Shown piece after piece: positions 34,821-34,839 of a DNA stretch of 34,839 nucleotides. This DNA comes from Rhodospirillales bacterium. Its GTDB lineage: Bacteria > Pseudomonadota > Alphaproteobacteria > Rhodospirillales > Magnetospirillaceae. The DNA is taken from the NCBI GenBank assembly GCA_015654615.1, contig JAATGN010000378.1, positions 1 through 34,839 of the forward strand. The letters run 5' to 3'. The notes under the pieces were generated by a model that saw only the letters and a list, made by a program, of their open reading frames with translations, searched no databases and had not been told where the DNA came from. Made by a program: the position numbers and the translations under genes. Position 1 is the first letter of the stretch; each line of letters begins with the position of its first letter.

Positions 34821-34839
34821 CCACGGGCGTTTCCGAGAC

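Overview
GC-rich DNA whose gene content and order fit an alphaproteobacterium, most likely Rhodospirillales. The evidence is the run serS-surE-pcm-nlpD, yajC-secD-secF followed by an Mth938-like gene, an RpoH with an alphaproteobacterial-type sequence, a MucR/Ros zinc-finger regulator, and iron superoxide dismutase. Species cannot be fixed from sequence alone.

Layout. (1) 377-6372 is a housekeeping block: seryl-tRNA synthetase, SurE, Pcm, a LysM/LytM lipoprotein, an inositol-monophosphatase-family enzyme and a DUF815 ATPase. (2) 6507-18848 is an accessory block: an MHYT-LytTR membrane regulator like CoxC/CoxH, an ABC exporter, a chemoreceptor, an AI-2E-family permease, two tiny look-alike lipoproteins, an OmpA-like lipoprotein, MucR, an MlaC/Ttg2-like periplasmic protein, a CbpA-CbpM chaperone pair and a DUF2333 protein. 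AT-rich islands surround the MucR part. (3) 19149-28013 is a tightly packed nine-gene operon for aerobic form I carbon monoxide dehydrogenase: coxM-coxS-coxL-coxD-coxE-coxG-mocA-(membrane protein)-(molybdopterin-binding protein). CoxL carries the AYRCSFR active-site loop of true CO oxidisers. (4) 28270-32118 is yajC-secD-secF-Mth938. (5) 32217-34245 holds sodB and rpoH, followed by a strong terminator and four tandem 100-bp repeats.

How the genes work together. The cox operon encodes the three enzyme subunits, the AAA+ and VWA maturation factors that build the Cu-S-Mo centre, the membrane/quinone partner CoxG, and enzymes for the molybdopterin-cytosine-dinucleotide cofactor. Between the two cofactor genes sits an unrecognised, methionine-rich membrane protein with a five-methionine i+4 ladder in one helix. 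It is the best candidate here for something undescribed, possibly copper supply to the CODH active site. A perfect 11-bp dyad with a third half-site lies upstream of coxM and is the likely operator. The MHYT-LytTR gene about 11 kb upstream is a plausible regulator.

I believe the serS...DUF815 and yajC-secDF parts adjoin in relatives, so about 22 kb including cox would be an insertion between them. Dispersed repeats of the GTCATTGCGAGC...GCAATCCAG type lie at or near both boundaries, and one supplies the stop codon of the last cox-operon gene. No tRNA, rRNA, CRISPR array or transposase was seen.
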